Positions 39,170 through 50,539 of a stretch of 64,000 bases of DNA are shown piece after piece. Both the position numbers and the translations under genes were made by a program. This stretch comes from Ditylenchus dipsaci (taxonomy: Eukaryota > Nematoda > Chromadorea > Rhabditida > Anguinidae). Location of the stretch: contig SADC01001344.1 in NCBI GenBank assembly GCA_004194705.1, positions 62,001 through 126,000 on the forward strand, given 5' to 3'. Positions within the stretch are counted from its first letter, which is position 1, and each line of letters starts with the position of its first letter. The notes beneath the pieces are model-generated. The model searched no databases. It had not been told where the DNA came from and saw only the letters and a list, made by a program, of their open reading frames with translations.

Positions 39170-39640
39170 TGAAAATTAGCGCTACTTAGATATGGATGAA
39201 TCTTTTTTCTGCCTTGCTTTTGGATCAAAAGTGCCTTGTTTTTTTCTTTTAGTCACAGCAGCAAGTATACTAGCAATTTTTTTAAAGTTATAACACCATA
39301 ATGTAGCGTTGCTCTTCTAGTTTTTGATGGCGTATCATTGGTTGCAACATCTATGCAAAATCAAGCAGAAAAAATCAAAGTTTGAAGCAAGTCGAAATTT
39401 TTTGAAATAGTTTGGTTTATATTTTTACCTTTTTTCCTAACTTTTTTATCGATGTTGCAACAAATGATACGTCGTTAGAAACTAGAATAGCAAGGATACA
39501 TGATAGCGTTATCACTTTATGAAAGTTGCTAGTATACTTGCAGCTGTGACTAAAAGAAAAAACAAGGCACTTTTGAGTCAAAAACAAGGCAGAAAAAATG
39601 CTTGACCCTTAGATATACCCCTCCCCAAATCCTCGGACCT
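39170..39640. mobile_element. Palindromic GCGCTACTTAGATAT element
   Basis: Arms such as TGCCTTG..TTTTGGATCAAAAG and AGTCACAGC face their complements. The ends differ slightly (GCGCTACTTAGATAT / TTAGATATACCCC). Confidence 0.6.
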
Positions 39641-40970
39641 ACTTTAAAGTAGGTCAATATTTTTATATGATTTTTTTCCGTGTTTAGCGCATAACAAATT
39701 TCAAATATTTGTATTACTTGAAGTCGTAAAAAAGCGTGCTAGCAAAACATATCGAAAAAATTTGTATCATAAAAGATTACAAAGCAGCATAATATAGGTG
39801 CGGCCACAAAAGAGATGCAAATTCAAAGCTGACTCATCAGTGAAGTTAGGTTTTTTTCAAAAAGGTCAGCCTAACCTTTGTGCTAAGTTACATTTCTTAA
39901 CCAACAGGCAATGTTTATCTACAAAAATAGGGACATAGATAAACAACAACAACAGTAACACTACTCCTACAAATGCAATGCCCTTGTCAATTGCGGCCGG
40001 CCGTGTAAAACATTGTAGAATAGAGGGAGAAGAAAATCGGCTTGTATGTTTTATAAAAAATATTTGATTTCTTTTCTGCTCTTCTGCTTTTTACTCTACA
40101 CATAAGCTGTTGGGTGTTCACCCCTACCTTTTTCTCTCAGATGTTAGCTTAGTAGACAGAGAGAAAAGGGATGATAAAAAGTGATTTTGGCGGCGGCTGC
40201 AAAAGAATCGCAAAAGTGCTAGACAAGGGCAGCTAGCTGGCTGGCTACTTGGGTTGATCTAGCAAAACAGTTGATCAGCGGTTTCTTTTTATTATAACGT
40301 GAAAAAGTAAACGCCTGAGTAAAACTAATAAATTATTATAAAGTTAAAATTAAGTTAAATGAACATGGGACCGACACATCTTGGATAAATCTCAGATTGC
40401 CTTGGGGCACCAAGGCATATTGACTTATTTATTTATAAATTATTAATAAATTCATTAATTATTTAAAATTCCAAATGTTAAATCAAATGTTTATTATCTC
40501 GAGCAGAATTCAAAGTTTGGCAGTGTATTTAATATTTCGAGAGCAACTAGTTTTTGCCCGCCCTGCGGGCGGGATTTTTTCGATGAACGTTTGTGACAAT
40601 ATATTATTTATATTGTGACATTTTAAATTCAATGCTACCAAAATGAGATCTTTCATTCAACTAATTTCGAAAATTGTTGAGGTTCTCAATACAAACTTCT
40701 TTGTTTATAGCAAAAAGATAGAAACTTTCCCCAAAGAAGCGAGTCAAGAAAACACAGAACTTGATAAGACATTAAAAATTTTCAAGCAGTCTCAAGCGGC
40801 AACCACACATTTTCTACTATTAGTAGAATTTGTCGCGCGACATTTTCTATTATCTTTCGCTAAAATTTAGTTGTTTCGCCTGAATTTCACCAAAAGTTAG
40901 AAGAAAACCTCGCGCGACAAATTCTAGTGATGATAAAAAATGTCTGGTCGACATCATCAACCACTATTTA
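39641..40970. other. Gene-free stretch
   Basis: Holds a short GC hairpin GCCCGCCCTGCGGGCGGG at about 40556-40574 and no gene. The 40150-40270 part is GC-richer than its surroundings and could be regulatory, without firm support. Confidence 0.4.
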
Positions 40971-41039
40971 ATTTTCACACGAAGAAATAACATGAACAAA
41001 CAGAATTAGCAGATATGATAACAACAAAGAGTCCATTAT

Positions 41040-41840
41040 TTCTCAACCATCTTACTTTACTGAGAAACCACCGAGCAGAAAAATAGAGACTGAATATTAA
41101 AGATTGATATTGAAACTTGCGGGAAAACGAAAAATCACAGTACCATGAATGACCACCACGCGGGTTAAGCACCTTGACTCTTTGCTTCTTCTCTTGAGGC
41201 ACCACCGAGTCGAATGAGAGAGACTGAAGATAAAAGATTCATATGAGACATAGAGGGATACAGCAATCACCGTACCATGAATGATCACCACGCGGGTTGA
41301 GCATCTTGATTCTTCTCTTCTTCTCTTGAGGCACCACTGAGTCGAAGGAGAGAGACTGAAGATAAAAATTTCAGATTAAGACATAAAGGTATACAAGGTA
41401 TCACCGTACCATGAATGGCGCTCACGCGGGTTCAGCAGCTTTATTCTTCGACACTTTACTAAATGAGAGAGACTTGACCAGGTCACGACACAGATTTAAG
41501 ACATAGTGAGAGATGAGACATGAGCCATAAACGAAAACCGAAATTTTATTGTCATACAAAACAGGCGAATAACGCTAATAAGATTCTTGTAGATTCAATT
41601 TCTGACGCATTTAGCAGGACATCAACCGAGAAATATCATAGATGAGCAGCCCGTTTCTTGCATCAGTCCACTTGAGACTTCTTGAAGCCGAGAGACTAAA
41701 CAAAAATAATTTATGATTGAAGCACAACCTAATTTAACACTCACAGTAACATATTTGACCACCGCGCGGGTCAAGAACCTTGATTCTTTGACAACTTCAC
41801 TTGAGACGCCATGTCGAAAAGGGAGACTTAACAAAAAAAA
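41040..41840. repeat. Degenerate tandem repeat, period about 135 bp
   Basis: Units share TACCATGAATGA, CACCACGCGGGTT and TTCTCTTGAGGCACCAC at about 41139, 41274 and 41408 (spacing 135 and 134). Two more diverged units lie near 41640 and 41755. The frames seen across it follow the repeat and are not genes. Confidence 0.75.
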
Positions 41841-42189
41841 AATAGAAGAAAGAGAGAGTCAACCACTGACTTTTCAGAAACAAAAAATTATGAGACTCTC
41901 AAAGACTGAATCTCGAAAGAAAAATTACCCATTTAAATTTCAAGACCAACATTCAAGTGACAATTTTGAGACATTTAAAAAAAAATCGGGCATACATACA
42001 GACAACTCTCTTTTAGTATATACGATTTTATGAGCAAATTGACCATGCTGAACACGTATTCGGTGTCAGAAGTGAGAGTTTGCTGAGCAAGAAAGAAGCT
42101 TATTCAAATTTTAGGTCCGACTCATACATTAATTTTGCGCATTTTATCAAGATTTTGTTATAAAGTGCTGCTTTAATGAATGTCAAAAA

Positions 42190-42660
42190 AACTGTGTGAT
42201 TTTGCTATTTTTCGGCACCAGGATAAAACGGCAGAATTTGCTGTTTTCGACACGGATCCGAGTTTTATATTGCGAGTTTTCTTCGAATTTTTGTTATCAT
42301 TTTCAAAAAAAAAATTTTCTTGTAGCCCTAAGTCTTGTCTTTCTAACAAGCTATCAAACTCCGTTGGGTAGTTTACGGAATGTAGAGATCAAGAGGTTTT
42401 AAAAAGAGCTTAAGAGGCATTTTTCATCTTTTCAAAACCTCTTGATCTCTACATTCCTTAAACTACCCAACGGAGTTTGATAGCTTATGAGAAAGAAAAG
42501 ACTTAGGGCTACAAGAAAAAATAATTTTTTTTGAAAATGATAACAAAAATTCGAAGAAAAATCGCAATATAAAACTCGGATCCGTGGCGAAAACGGCAAA
42601 TTCTGCCGTTTTATCCGAGGCGAAAACGGCAGATTCTGCCGTTTCATCCTAGCGCCTATT
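42190..42660. mobile_element. Palindromic element with CGGCAGAATTTGC arms
   Basis: CGGATCCGAGTTTTATATTG, TGTAGCCCTAAGTCTTG and CAAACTCCGTTGGGTAGTTTA each appear with their complement. The right arm has an extra unit CGAAAACGGCAGATTCTGCCG. Confidence 0.75.
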
Positions 42661-42711
42661 TTTTTTGTTGAAAAAAGTTAGCTAGATATTTTCTTAGCAG
42701 AAAGTTAGGCT

Positions 42712-43632
42712 ATACTATAGAATGCCCCCCCCCCCAGCTAGCGAAAAATTTACTTTTCCTGAAGGGGAAAGGACCCGTCTCATTTTGATTCTCGTGCTCT
42801 GAATAGGCACGGAAACACTTTGGTTTCCGAAAAATCGAAAAAAAAATTTTCGATTTGCCTTGGTCCCCCAAGGCAAAAATTTAAGAAAATTAAAAAAAAA
42901 ATATTTTTTTGAATTCCCGCCAAAACATTTTTAAAGGAATTAGGGCTGTATTGGGAGGGGAAGGGACAAAAGAGGGCCACTAATCACACAGAGCCCATTA
43001 ACAAGAAGATGTTGAACATAGTTTTGAATACTGGGCCTACCGCATAAATAAACTCTGGTATGCATGCTTTTTCATGCATCCAGAGTCGCTTTCGAGTGAT
43101 TTGTGTCTAAGGTATGTGGGTGTGCGCATCTCAACTCCAAGCCCCCTGCGCCCCCTTCGGGTAAAATAATATAAAACTCGGATGGAAGCACAGGGGGCTT
43201 GAGAGTTAGAGATGCGCGCACTCACTTACCTTAGACATGATTCCGAGAAGTACACTTGACCATAAAATGTATATAGAGTCTCTTTTTGCCACGGCCCAGT
43301 TGAAAAACATGGCAGGACATCCGAAGTAGTCCAGAATTCACTTTTTTATAATTTTGCCATGAAGGTGGCCCTTTTATTCCCTTCCCTCCCAATACAGCCC
43401 TAAATCCCTTAAAAAATGTTTTGGCGGAAATCAAAAAAATATTTTTTTTGAATTTTCTCAAATTTTTTACCTTGGGGACCAAGGCAAATCGAAAAAAATT
43501 TCTTTCGATTTTTGGAAACCAAAGTGTTTCCGTGCCTATTCAGAGCACGAGAATCAAAATGAGACGGGTCCTTTCCCTTCAGGAAAAGTAAATTTTTCGC
43601 TAGCTGGGGGGGGGGTCATTCTATAGTGTTAC
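42712..43632. mobile_element. 0.9-kb palindrome with polyC/polyG ends enclosing R1 copy 5
   Basis: CTATAGAATG next to a C13 run on the left faces a G run then CATTCTATAG on the right. The arms GGGAAAGGACCCGTCTCATT and GGCACGGAAACACTTTGG match their inverses exactly. Confidence 0.8.
43053..43258. repeat. Structured repeat R1, copy 5
   Basis: Same hairpin, GTCTAAGGTATGTGGG arm and ACTTACCTTAGACATG arm. The inner loop is replaced by AAAATAATATAAAACTCGG-containing sequence. Confidence 0.85.
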
Positions 43633-43639
43633 CGAAAGT

Positions 43640-44580
43640 TATGGCATGTAGAAAATTAGAGTAGGACATTTGAAAAAATTACGACCCCGACAAGCAAGTC
43701 ATGATTGATCTCGACTCCGACTACAAATATAACATGCTTAGTATCATTAGAAAGCTGAATTCCTGGCTGTCATTTTAGTGTAGCATAAGCGTTAATGCAG
43801 TATGAAAATCATGGCGCACCACTTGAAACTTGTAGGTTCTTAGATGATTTTTTACCATGACACTTTGTTACATTCTGAGCTTTTTTTAGCCCACATCATC
43901 ACAGTGCACAGCAAAAACAATTGGCACTATTGTGTTGAGCATAAAATTGTGAGTTGAAAGCTGCAATTACGCCGCGTGACCCGCGGAGTGTTAAAAGGTC
44001 ATAAAAGGGTCAATGCACCTCGAAAATCTTTGGATTTTGGATTCCATTATAAAACCAAACCCCCAAATACGTTTCAGACTATCCGAAAACATACTCAACC
44101 ATAAAATCACCCTAAAATTCTTCTAAACGACCTGAACAACTTCAAACTGCCATGAACAACTATATATTATCGCATCGCAGTAGTTTGGGTGATCAAGGAT
44201 GATTTATGGTGGTTTTGATGGGTGCGGGGAGCGTGTTAGGGTGGTTGAAGATGGTTATAGTTTGGTTGTTTGAGGGGATTGAATTTAGACATCTGAAATC
44301 TAAAAAATTTCGAAAAATGTGAAAAATAAGCCGTTATCTTCCCTGTTTTTGTATTTACGATGGGGTTTAGGTGATTGAAAGCTGGCTATAGAACGCTTTG
44401 AAAAATTAAAACAAAAAAATACCGATTATTTTGTTATTGTTTAACCAAATGTTTGATGTTATTGCATGTTTTGAATTTTAGTTGTAAAAATAAAATAGTT
44501 TGAGTTCAGTGTTCAGTAACAAAACTTCAAAAAATTAAATCATTATTTTTGTTAGCGCCAGATTTGGAATCAGTACCAAC
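43640..44580. other. Gene-free stretch with strand asymmetry
   Basis: 44040-44155 is strongly C/A-rich and 44180-44280 strongly G/T-rich, forming an imperfect inverted pair. No gene. Confidence 0.5.
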
Positions 44581-44587
44581 ATGTAGG

Positions 44588-45345
44588 TTTTAAAAAGTGT
44601 CTTCGTGGCGAAGTGGATTAGCGTTTGTGTTTTATGGCCCAAAATTGTGCGCAGATTTGATCCCACCTGGTGGCAAGTTATTTATTTTGGCTTCTTGACG
44701 AATTTATCGAAGTAATTCGACTTTTTTTAGCGCCAGAGTCAAAATCAGCGATCATACTTGCACGTTTCGGAAAATAGGGCGCCAGCGCCGGGCACTTTAA
44801 AATTTTGGGCCGGGGCGCCAGGGTGAAATAAGGGCGCCACCGCCGGGGCCGGCGCCAAGCTATTATGAAATTTCGGCACCGGGCGCTATGCTAGAATACC
44901 GGCGCCGGCTCCGACGCCGGTATTTTTGTATGTAAATTGAGTTTATGATGAAAAAATGTATACTTTCATCTTTAAAATACTCAGTTTCGAAGAAAATTCA
45001 AGAAAATATTAAGAAAATTTTAAGAAAATTTTTAAAACATTTTTCAACATTTTTAAAAAACAGCGTTTCTGCAAATATTGTGACAAAGTCGGCGCCTTTC
45101 CGAAAATCTCGGGCGCCGGCGCCAGCTGTAAAAAACACAAGGGCGCCGGCGCCGGGCGCCAGGCATGTGAAAATCGGAGCCGGCGCCCATGCAAGTATGT
45201 CAGCGACCCAATTACTCTAGACATTGGTCAAACAAGCCAAATAAATAACTTGCCACCAGGTGGGATCGAATGTGCGCACAATTTTGGGCCATAAAACACA
45301 AATGCGTATCCTCTGCGCTACCAAGGCCGAAGGTTTAAATGAAAA
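44588..45345. mobile_element. Element with inverted tRNA-like ends (copy 1)
   Basis: The left end has TGGCGAAGTGGATTAGCG (A-box-like) and GATTTGATCCC (B-box-like). The right end, read in reverse, has TGGTAGCGCAGAGGATACGC and CATTCGATCCC. Both share GTGTTTTATGGCCCAAAATT between the boxes. A GGCGCC-rich element is inserted at the centre. Confidence 0.75.
44753..45199. mobile_element. 447-bp hAT-like element rich in GGCGCC, nested in the tRNA-like element
   Basis: The ends CATACTTGCA and TGCAAGTATG are inverses. Flanks TCAGCGAT and TCAGCGAC are an 8-bp duplication with one mismatch. Both subterminal parts hold GGCGCCGGCGCC arrays. Confidence 0.7.
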
Positions 45346-45535
45346 GGTTTTTTCGCCTGCTTTAAATAATAAAGTAGAAAAAATTCCAAAAACATCATAT
45401 TCTTCAGGTATATGGCCGGTACTGTTTAGTACTCTTGCGGGTTACTTTTTCAGTGTTTATGTTCATGGAAAAGAGAATTATGTCTAAAAAGTTTTAGTAC
45501 CAGACAGGGATGGCCATTTTTATATCCTAAGTGCA

Positions 45536-45602
45536 ATAAAACCTCGTTATAACATAGCCCTTGGGACCGACCCTAGGGGTATGTTATAACGAGGTTTCAA
45601 TG
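45536..45602. mobile_element. Short pogo-like palindrome
   Basis: AACCTCGTTATAACATAG and TATGTTATAACGAGGTT around GGGACCGACCCTAGGGG. Confidence 0.6.
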
Positions 45603-45959
45603 TGGTCCAAAACAGTCACAAAATAGGCACACAAATGTGCCTATTTGTGCTTAATTGTGCCGGAATGTGCCTATAAAATAACATGGTGAAATAAACCTAA
45701 ATTATGGAGTGTACATATTTCAGGCAAGTTTCCATTTGATTTTGTACCCTTTTTGGAAAATTTTTAAAAATTGCTGTCCTTTTTTCCCTATTTTAGGCAC
45801 ACCCCACCCCTTGGATTGCATCCATATGCATCCATCCGGAGCTTCTATTAGAGAAATACGATATTTCATTTTTGGTAATTTTGACTGTCAGAAAATTTAC
45901 GGCGGCAGTCACAAATCATAATAAGCTCTTTTTATTTTATGCAAAGACCATTCCCTTCT

Positions 45960-46275
45960 GCTGATGTCACACTTAAATGGGTTTGTGTATGCAAGAGGAT
46001 GAATTAAAAGATGTGCGAAAGCAAGGAATAGAAGAGAGCACAGGCACTCTGTGTTCGAGTGACCCTTGTGCCCCAACTATGGAACTTCAGCAGAAATGCT
46101 TGTGTGTTCTTGTTGATGTATTCAATATATTGTATTGTTAAATTTAATTTTATGTTATGTATTTTCTTTTTTGTTTGAAAGTTTGTCGTTCAGAAAAAAA
46201 CAATTATAATGAATAAAAGTTAGTTAGCAGTTAGGTCTACTCCACCTAAATTTATGCAAACAATTAGCGCCCGAA
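45960..46275 (+). mobile_element. Possible LTR followed by a primer-binding site
   Basis: An AATAAA at about 46212 is followed by TTAGTTAGCAGTTAGGTC, a sequence ending near ATGCA at 46258, and then TTAGCGCCCGAAGCTGG. That word resembles the tRNA-complementary primer-binding sites after 5' LTRs. No second LTR or polymerase gene is present, so it would be a truncated copy. Confidence 0.3.
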
Positions 46276-46538
46276 GCTGGTAATATAAATATCTTCATCC
46301 AGAGAACCCACAGAAAAGTTAAAATTTGCAACACTGAGTGTGGCACTGACGACGAACGCACAAGCATCGGCACAAGGCATTTTTTATTACTGATATCAAT
46401 TAGTCTAGCATCTAACTTTTTTAGTATCTGCATAAGAATGAACAGAAGACTTTTAAAATCCGGCTCTCTCCTGTTTCGTCACAAATTGTTTCCGCCAAAA
46501 TCGTTATAGCCAAAAACGTTACATTATTAATTAATTAA

Positions 46539-46822
46539 GGGCAGGAGCAGCCTGTGTTAAATCACATTGTGCCACCGCGAATTGTGCCAAATTCAAACTG
46601 TGCCAATTCGAATTGTGCCAAATTACACTGTGCCTTATTTGAATTGTGCCAAACTCAAATCGTGCCACCGCAAATTGTGCCAAAATCAAACTGTACCAGA
46701 ATAAAAATAAAATAATAAAAATAAAAAGAATAAAAATTTGATGATTTTTTAGTGAAATGTATCAAAACCGCGGTACAATTTGCGATGACATAATTTGATT
46801 TTGGCACAATTTGCTCCTGCCC
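46539..46822. mobile_element. TTAA-flanked element with AATTGTGCCA tandem units
   Basis: The ends GGGCAGGAGCA and TGCTCCTGCCC are flanked by TTAA at 46535-46538 and 46823-46826. The left half is about nine units of 15-18 bp alternating ATTGTGCCA and ACTGTGCCA. Confidence 0.75.
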
Positions 46823-46836
46823 TTAATTAGTTTTTT

Positions 46837-47143
46837 ACATATGGTTTTTCTAACTAATTTTATGGATATTCTCATTTACAAGTTCACCCTCAAATTGATG
46901 CTAGAGAGCAGGGCTACATTTTGAGCATTAGATTGTAAATGACCATGTCTGCAATATTTGCTGAAAACTCTAAAATTTCCGGAATCCTGGACTTTTTGAG
47001 AAATTTTAGGGGTTTCAGCAAATATTGCAGACATGGTCATTTACAATCTAATGCTCAAAATGTAGCCCTGCTCTCTAGCATCAATTTGAGGGTGAACTTG
47101 TAAATGAGAATATCCACAAAATTAGTTGGAAAAACCATATGTA
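46837..47143. repeat. 307-bp near-perfect palindrome
   Basis: ACATATGGTTTTTCTAAC at the left end and its inverse at the right. The arms (GAGAGCAGGGCTACATTTTG, ATTTACAATCTAATGCTC) are almost identical. Confidence 0.8.
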
Positions 47144-47472
47144 GCAAATTAATTAATTAATTAAAAATGTAACGTCTTCGGCCATAACGATCTTTGGAGG
47201 AAACAATTTGGGACGAAACAGGAGAGAGATTAAAATTTAGATTAAAAATATCGGATTTTAAAGAGAAGGAATTTTAAAGTGTATGTTCAATTCAGCGTCA
47301 GATTTATTGGTCAAAGTTCTTTCTTGCAAAAAAATTTGTTGCAAAAAAAAGGTGCTTTTACAGTGATAAAAAGCTTCGTCCACTATATCAAACAATTTTA
47401 GCCGCAAAAAAATTTTGATTTCTTGATTTTTTTTAAAATTTCGCCATGTTTTTCATTGATCTAGCCTCATTA

Positions 47473-47620
47473 CAGTCAACCCTCGTTTAACGTCAGCCTC
47501 AAGAACCAGTTCTAAGGTGAGGTTAAGGGTTTACTTTGACTAAAAATTTAGTCAAGACCAAGCGAATTGGTCTATTTTCGGGTGACGTTAAATCAGGTAA
47601 CGTTAATTAGAGAGTTGACT
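47473..47620. mobile_element. Pogo-like MITE
   Basis: The left end CAGTCAACCCTCGTTTAACG follows TA. The right end reads AACGTTAATTAGAGAGTTGACT. One arm is diverged. Confidence 0.6.
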
Positions 47621-47812
47621 ATTAATTCAAGCTGGAACTTTTGAACCTTGCGTTGACTGTAGTTTTAGCAAAAGCTAAGACGTTGCTGTAATCAGCAGGT
47701 AAGTCTGAATGTAGTGCTATTTGCGCTCCTTTTTTTCTTTTTTTTCTGCTCTTAAAGTGGCTCTTTTCGGCTTTCATCAAAGCTACTTTCTGTCTCTTCT
47801 TTTTAAGGTGCA

Positions 47813-47966
47813 ATGATTGACACTTGTTTCATTAAATCAGATAATCGCGAAAGACTGTTTATTGCAGCAGTTACTACTTTTACTAGGCGCAACTACTTTT
47901 TTCCATCTACTAGTCCAATTTCTATTACTTGTACTAAAAAAATTGACGAAAGCGTTCAACCATAAG
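47813..47966 (+). CDS. Short open frame, unassigned
   Basis: ATG at 47813 opens about 50 codons (MIDTCFIKSDNRERLFIAA at the start). It follows a pyrimidine tract ending ttttaag, which could be an acceptor. No homology is recognised; it may be chance. Confidence 0.2.
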
Positions 47967-48351
47967 CAATTTTCATTCATTTTTGATTGCCATCTCCTTT
48001 TTTTGGTTAAAAGTCAATGTAAGTCGAAATTTGAGTGGATTTGCTTTTTAGCCTTTGGTCTACTTGGATATTTATTAGAGGCGACTTAACCTTTTTTACG
48101 CTTCTCCCATTCATTTCAATGCACAGTTTTTTCTTGTATTCTATTCTATGTTTCATATAAAATAATAGGCCTGGCCCCGGCCAGCCCAGCTCTCATATAG
48201 TCAAAAATAGTCAACAAATGCTGCATAGTCAACTAATTCATACCAAATTTTATTCCGAAAAAAAACATTTATCCGGCACTTTTCAAATGAGATTTTTCCA
48301 CGCAGGCGAAAAATCGATTTAGCGGACAACTTTTCTGAATCTGCTCAGAAA

Positions 48352-48699
48352 ATGCGCAGGGTTATACCGTTCACAATTCAAGTATATCCAGAAAGTTTTC
48401 CAACGGGTTTAAAAAAATATGGTCATTTAACAGCGATGTTATATTCTAAAACAAAAAAAACTGGAACTCAGTACAAGACTGTCAGCTTTTCTTTGAAAAT
48501 AGTATGTTTAGACTTTGTTGACACTTTATGGCTGCAGTATACAATATCTATGGCTCTAAAATGGCCGAAATCATGCCCTAAAGCTGTTTTAGCTGCTTTA
48601 AACAAAAAGATGCTACAAAAAAATTTCAAGGCACTTTTTAACCCGTTTGTGCCGACGTGTACCGAAATGGTACATAAAATTTCCTTATTATTCCTTTGA
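48352..48699 (+). CDS. 115-codon open frame, unassigned
   Basis: True ATG start (MRRVIPFTIQVYPESF) and TGA stop. Lys-rich, no recognised domain, no splice-linked neighbours. Its complement is also largely open. It is the longest ATG-started frame between the two genes but is weakly supported. Confidence 0.25.
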   Translation: MRRVIPFTIQVYPESFPTGLKKYGHLTAMLYSKTKKTGTQYKTVSFSLKIVCLDFVDTLWLQYTISMALKWPKSCPKAVLAALNKKMLQKNFKALFNPFVPTCTEMVHKISLLFL

Positions 48700-49078
48700 T
48701 TCAAATTGCATAAAAATTGAAATTTTTTTAACCATAATAATGTAGGTTTTTGGTAAAATTTGAGATTCTTCAGAAATTGCGTCTGTGGTTTGATGGTGAA
48801 CAAGGTACACGGTGTAACTTAAATTAAAACTATTTTAGTTTGGAAAATTTTTCTTTCACAGTCACAGTAAGGCAAATAAAATCATATTTAAAAGCCATGA
48901 GTCTTGGATGTATAAAAAAATTATGATCTGCTCAGTGTTGTTTATTTTTGTGACTAGACATTGATTTCAAAAAAATACATTTTTTAAGTATGTACACGAA
49001 ATTCAATATTCAAGTATGGATTGATCCATGTACTTTGATGGCTTATTGAATGTGGCTACGACTATAAAGCATTTAATG

Positions 49079-49150
49079 GGTGTGTGTGCGCATCTCAACT
49101 CCAAGCCCCTACAAAGCCAAACCCACATCTCCAAGAGATGCGCGTGCTTA
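49079..49150. repeat. R1 fragment
   Basis: GGGTGTGTGTGCGCATCTCAACTCC and AGAGATGCGCG match R1 arms; the rest is lost. Confidence 0.6.
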
Positions 49151-49483
49151 ATTACAGTCAAGCAGCATAACGTATACTTCAACTTAGTATACACTAGACT
49201 CGAGACTTGAATGTATCTTAGAGATAGATATTAGCAAGTCTAGTCTGAAAACAGACTTTTGCTGTCCCGTAAGAAAAATGTAGTAAAAACCACTATAAAA
49301 GGTAGCCTCCATTGGGGGATGGTGCGTAAATATAATTTTTTGGGAATACAAATCTATTTTCTATGCTCGTCGAATTTAACATGCAAACAAAAGGAAAATT
49401 TTTTATAACATTATCGACAAAACTGTGCGGTACCGCTTATTCTTTGAGATTGCCATAATAAGAGAGAGATTTAGTCCTTTTAA

Positions 49484-50003
49484 AAGAACCATCGCCGTTG
49501 CCGACAACGAGAATTTCACACGTTTGAATGCGCACGGGACAATTTTTTATTTCAACAATTTTCGGCACAATTTTTTCGAATGTGTTATAGTTTTAGAAAT
49601 GAACTTACTTAGGATAAAGTAGTTTCACCTAAAAGTTACTAGGTAGTGTAGTGATAAACGATGGACAGCATATGAAGTGCACCCCCAGAAATGAGTATTA
49701 AAATAGAGGGGGATGTAGACATACCGAGGGTAATTCGCCGCTTCGCGGTGAAAGACCAGCACACTCCACATTGCGAGGAATTGGCGTTTTTTCAATATGT
49801 ACCAGTTTGTTCGACAACTAGAGAACTCACACTGTTTGGAGGGGGATTTGTTGTTGATGCGTTTAATTCCGAATGTTGGCTCTGCTTTTTCAATGATTTA
49901 ATTATTAGTTTACTGTAAAATAATTCTGAACATTTTCGGAATAAAAATAGTGTCCCGCGCGCCCTGCCAAACGTGTGAAATTCTCGTTGTCGGCGATGGT
50001 CTT
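49484..50003. mobile_element. TTAA-flanked element related to family T
   Basis: TTAA at 49480-49483 and 50004-50007. Arms GAACCATCGCCG..CGACAACGAGAATTTC face GAAATTCTCGTTGTCGGCG..GGTC. Confidence 0.75.
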
Positions 50004-50159
50004 TTAAAGCAGCTAAACAGCTTCAGGACACTATTATGGCCATTTTTTGGAGATTCTGTTCTTTATCCGTTGACTGTGACCGTCACTTTGTAAGAATTAA
50101 ATAAAATCATTTCTCTTACAATCTAATATTTTGTCTTAATTACCAAAAGCACTGCTTAT

Positions 50160-50536
50160 CACTGTTTCAAGCACACCAGAGCTCTTTGCAAAAAAGATTA
50201 TTGGCCTGCTAAAGGCAAGAAAACGTTCATCTCCAAACATTGGCTGCTGGTGTCAGCTGGTGAGGAGTAATAACTATTCGCTGGCTAAGTCCACTGGATG
50301 GCCACTCCACCACCCTTCCTCTTCTTCAAAATGGACTCTGGTCTGGGGTTGCCTGCACAGAAATTCCATCTCACCACTTCACCAAGGCTGTGAAAAAGAC
50401 CGATAGTGCACATTTATTGGACGACCAGAGACATGAAGGGATTCTGTCTATCCCACCACCAGACAGCCCATTTAATCCAGTGAGTGTGGGAGCTACCCCT
50501 TCTATGGTCTGCTTGCCCTCTAAGGCAGTCTCATAA
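50160..50536 (+). CDS. GC-elevated coding-like stretch, unassigned
   Basis: The base composition stands out from the AT-rich surroundings. Several frames are open. In one model exon 1 encodes KKTFISKHWLLVSA, uses donor GCTG|GTGAGG at 50260 and acceptor ctgcacag at about 50357, then continues IPSHHFTKAVKKTD and PPPDSPFNPVSVGATPS to a TAA at 50534-50536. No family is recognised. It could be an upstream exon pair of the phosphatase gene, a separate gene, or a transcribed repeat. Confidence 0.35.
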
Positions 50537-50539
50537 AGC

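Larger units (their letters stand above)
46445..47232. repeat. Outer palindrome with two nested repeats
   Basis: CTCTCCTGTTTCGTC..AATTGTTTCC on the left faces GGAAACAATTTGGGACGAAA on the right. A TTAA-flanked insertion and a second palindrome lie inside. Confidence 0.65.

Noticed and set aside
40556..40580. GC hairpin followed by T run, like a bacterial terminator
   Set aside because: The window is clearly eukaryotic; this is a short chance or repeat-derived hairpin.
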